From the NCBI GenBank assembly GCA_046728075.1, contig JBKPDV010000249.1, positions 1 through 23,724 of the forward strand: a stretch of 23,724 bases of DNA, read 5' to 3'. The stretch comes from JBKPDV01 sp046728075 (GTDB lineage: Bacteria; Acidobacteriota; Thermoanaerobaculia; UBA5066; Gp7-AA6). The notes beneath the pieces were generated by a model, which was given only the letters and a program-made list of their open reading frames with translations, ran no database searches and was not told the origin of the DNA. A program made the position numbers and the translations under genes. Positions within the stretch are counted from its first letter, which is position 1. Each line of letters begins with the position of its first letter. This document shows, piece by piece, positions 22,972 to 23,724 of the stretch.

Positions 22972-22977
22972 TAGTGT
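22972..22977 (+). promoter_or_regulatory. Possible -10 box for the LpxH-like gene
   Basis: TAGTGT ends 7 nt before the ATG at 22985. An AGGAGG at 22958-22963 is 21 nt from the ATG, too far for a Shine-Dalgarno role at this start. Confidence 0.25.
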
Positions 22978-22984
22978 TAGAGAC

Positions 22985-23695
22985 ATGAGGTCAGTCTTCG
23001 CAGATTGTCACGTCGGCCGGCGGCCGGACGACGACGGCCCGTTCCTGGCTGGCCTGGACGAGGCCGCGCGGCGCGGCGCCAAGTCGATCTCGCTGCTCGG
23101 GGACATCTTCCATTTCTTCATCGCGCATCCGAAATTCGAAACTCCCGCCATCCATCGCTTCCTCCGCAAGGTCGAGGAGCTGAAAGGGCGCGGCGTGCCC
23201 GTCACTTATGTCGAGGGGAATCGTGACTTTTTCCTGCGAGGCTCCTACGTGGAGAAGCAGTTCCGCGAGGTGACCGACGAGGAGGCGTTCGAGGAGGGAG
23301 GCGTGCGTTTTCTCCTGACGCACGGGGATCAGATCAACGAAGCGGACATTCCCTACCGTTTCTGGAGACTCCTCTCGAAAAATCCGATTTCCCGTTTCGC
23401 GCTCAACTTCGTCCCGAAGGAAACGGGCAACCGGCTCGTCTGGAAGACCGAGGCGCGCCTCTACAAGTCGAATTTCAAGCACAAGCAGAGGCTGCCCGTC
23501 GAGATGATCCGCCGATTTGCCGACAAACGGTTCCGCCGCGGGTGTGACGTTCTCCTTCTTGGCCATTTTCACAAGTCCTGGACCGAGGAGATGCCGGGCG
23601 GACGGGTGGAAATCCTCCCGGCCTTTGTCGAGGAGAGGAAGTGGATGGAGATCGACGAGCGTGGTGCAACGAGTCTGGTGACTCTTTCTGGCTAG
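22985..23695 (+). CDS. UDP-2,3-diacylglucosamine pyrophosphatase-like metallophosphoesterase (LpxH-like)
   Basis: A 236-residue calcineurin-like phosphoesterase with metal ligands D7 and H9 (ADCHVG), D40 (LLGDIFHFF), N79 in GNRDFF, H113 (LTHGDQ) and a late GHFH. The GNRDFF form of the usual GNHD motif is typical of LpxH, which cleaves UDP-2,3-diacylglucosamine to lipid X in lipid A synthesis. Length fits LpxH. A related phosphoesterase with another UDP-sugar or nucleotide substrate remains possible because no other lpx gene is adjacent. ATG at 22985 was chosen since the protein family starts at this point; the open frame upstream has no conserved residues. The stop abuts the array at 23694. 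Confidence 0.8.
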   Translation: MRSVFADCHVGRRPDDDGPFLAGLDEAARRGAKSISLLGDIFHFFIAHPKFETPAIHRFLRKVEELKGRGVPVTYVEGNRDFFLRGSYVEKQFREVTDEEAFEEGGVRFLLTHGDQINEADIPYRFWRLLSKNPISRFALNFVPKETGNRLVWKTEARLYKSNFKHKQRLPVEMIRRFADKRFRRGCDVLLLGHFHKSWTEEMPGGRVEILPAFVEERKWMEIDERGATSLVTLSG

Positions 23696-23724
23696 CTCTC
23701 AGCTATCAGCTAACAGCTTTCAGC
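23694..23724. repeat. Heptad array (CAGCTNN), cut by the right edge
   Basis: Units CTCAGCT, ATCAGCT, AACAGCT and TTCAGC run to the window end. It resembles the left arm at 10181-10217. A partner arm may lie beyond the window. Confidence 0.75.

Overview
The window is a high-GC bacterial chromosome segment with twenty protein genes (one cut by the left edge) and one decayed gene fragment. I see no rRNA, tRNA, CRISPR array or insertion sequence. The gene set fits a Gram-negative-type, respiring bacterium: an Mla lipid transport system, an LpxH-like phosphatase, UDP-sugar enzymes, FG-GAP/UnbV (CRTAC1) proteins and a multihaem cytochrome. CRTAC1 proteins next to multihaem cytochromes with TPRs are common in Acidobacteriota and related soil or sediment phyla, so I lean to Acidobacteriota. 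That placement is inference.

Layout. 1-2383 (minus): c-type cytochrome, LON-domain protein and an edge-truncated multi-pass membrane protein, coupled by 4-nt overlaps. 2490-2735 (plus): a small ferredoxin. 2783-6205 (minus): three UDP-sugar enzymes, a UDP-glucose dehydrogenase (UDP-GlcA) with a UDP-xylose synthase and a UDP-GlcA 4-epimerase that use its product. 6273-9274 (minus): mlaE-mlaF-mlaD. 9465-11994 (plus): PlsC acyltransferase, Mrp/ApbC Fe-S carrier and a macro-domain protein. 12064-17247 (plus): a 1120-residue TPR plus FG-GAP protein and a CRTAC1 lipoprotein. 17466-17933 (plus): a single-domain response regulator, followed by a PAS remnant. 18214-22859 (minus): a five-haem membrane cytochrome with a TPR tail and a second CRTAC1 lipoprotein. 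22985-23695 (plus): an LpxH-like metallophosphoesterase.

The most unusual feature is not a gene. Most of the longer intergenic gaps hold short arrays with a 7-nt period, usually as two inverted arms around a loop of about 18-50 nt, giving potential long hairpins. The heptamer differs from place to place (GGACTGA, GAACTGA, TAGTCGG, AAGCTGA, GTGATTT, GGACTTC and others), but most can be phased to N-R-R-Y-T-N-N. Because 7 is not a multiple of 3 and one strand of most heptamers carries TGA, TAA or TAG, an array read in that direction stops translation in all three frames. At least six genes here take their stop codon from an array. Read in the other direction the arrays are open, and in three proteins they are translated as Ser-Pro-Gln-Ser-type linkers. 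The arrays lie between co-directional, convergent and divergent genes alike, so simple transcription termination does not explain all of them.

A second pattern is that most first-in-unit genes have a TANNNT hexamer ending 6-10 nt before the start codon and no Shine-Dalgarno sequence. This suggests leaderless or nearly leaderless mRNAs. Genes that follow an array on the same strand mostly lack the box.
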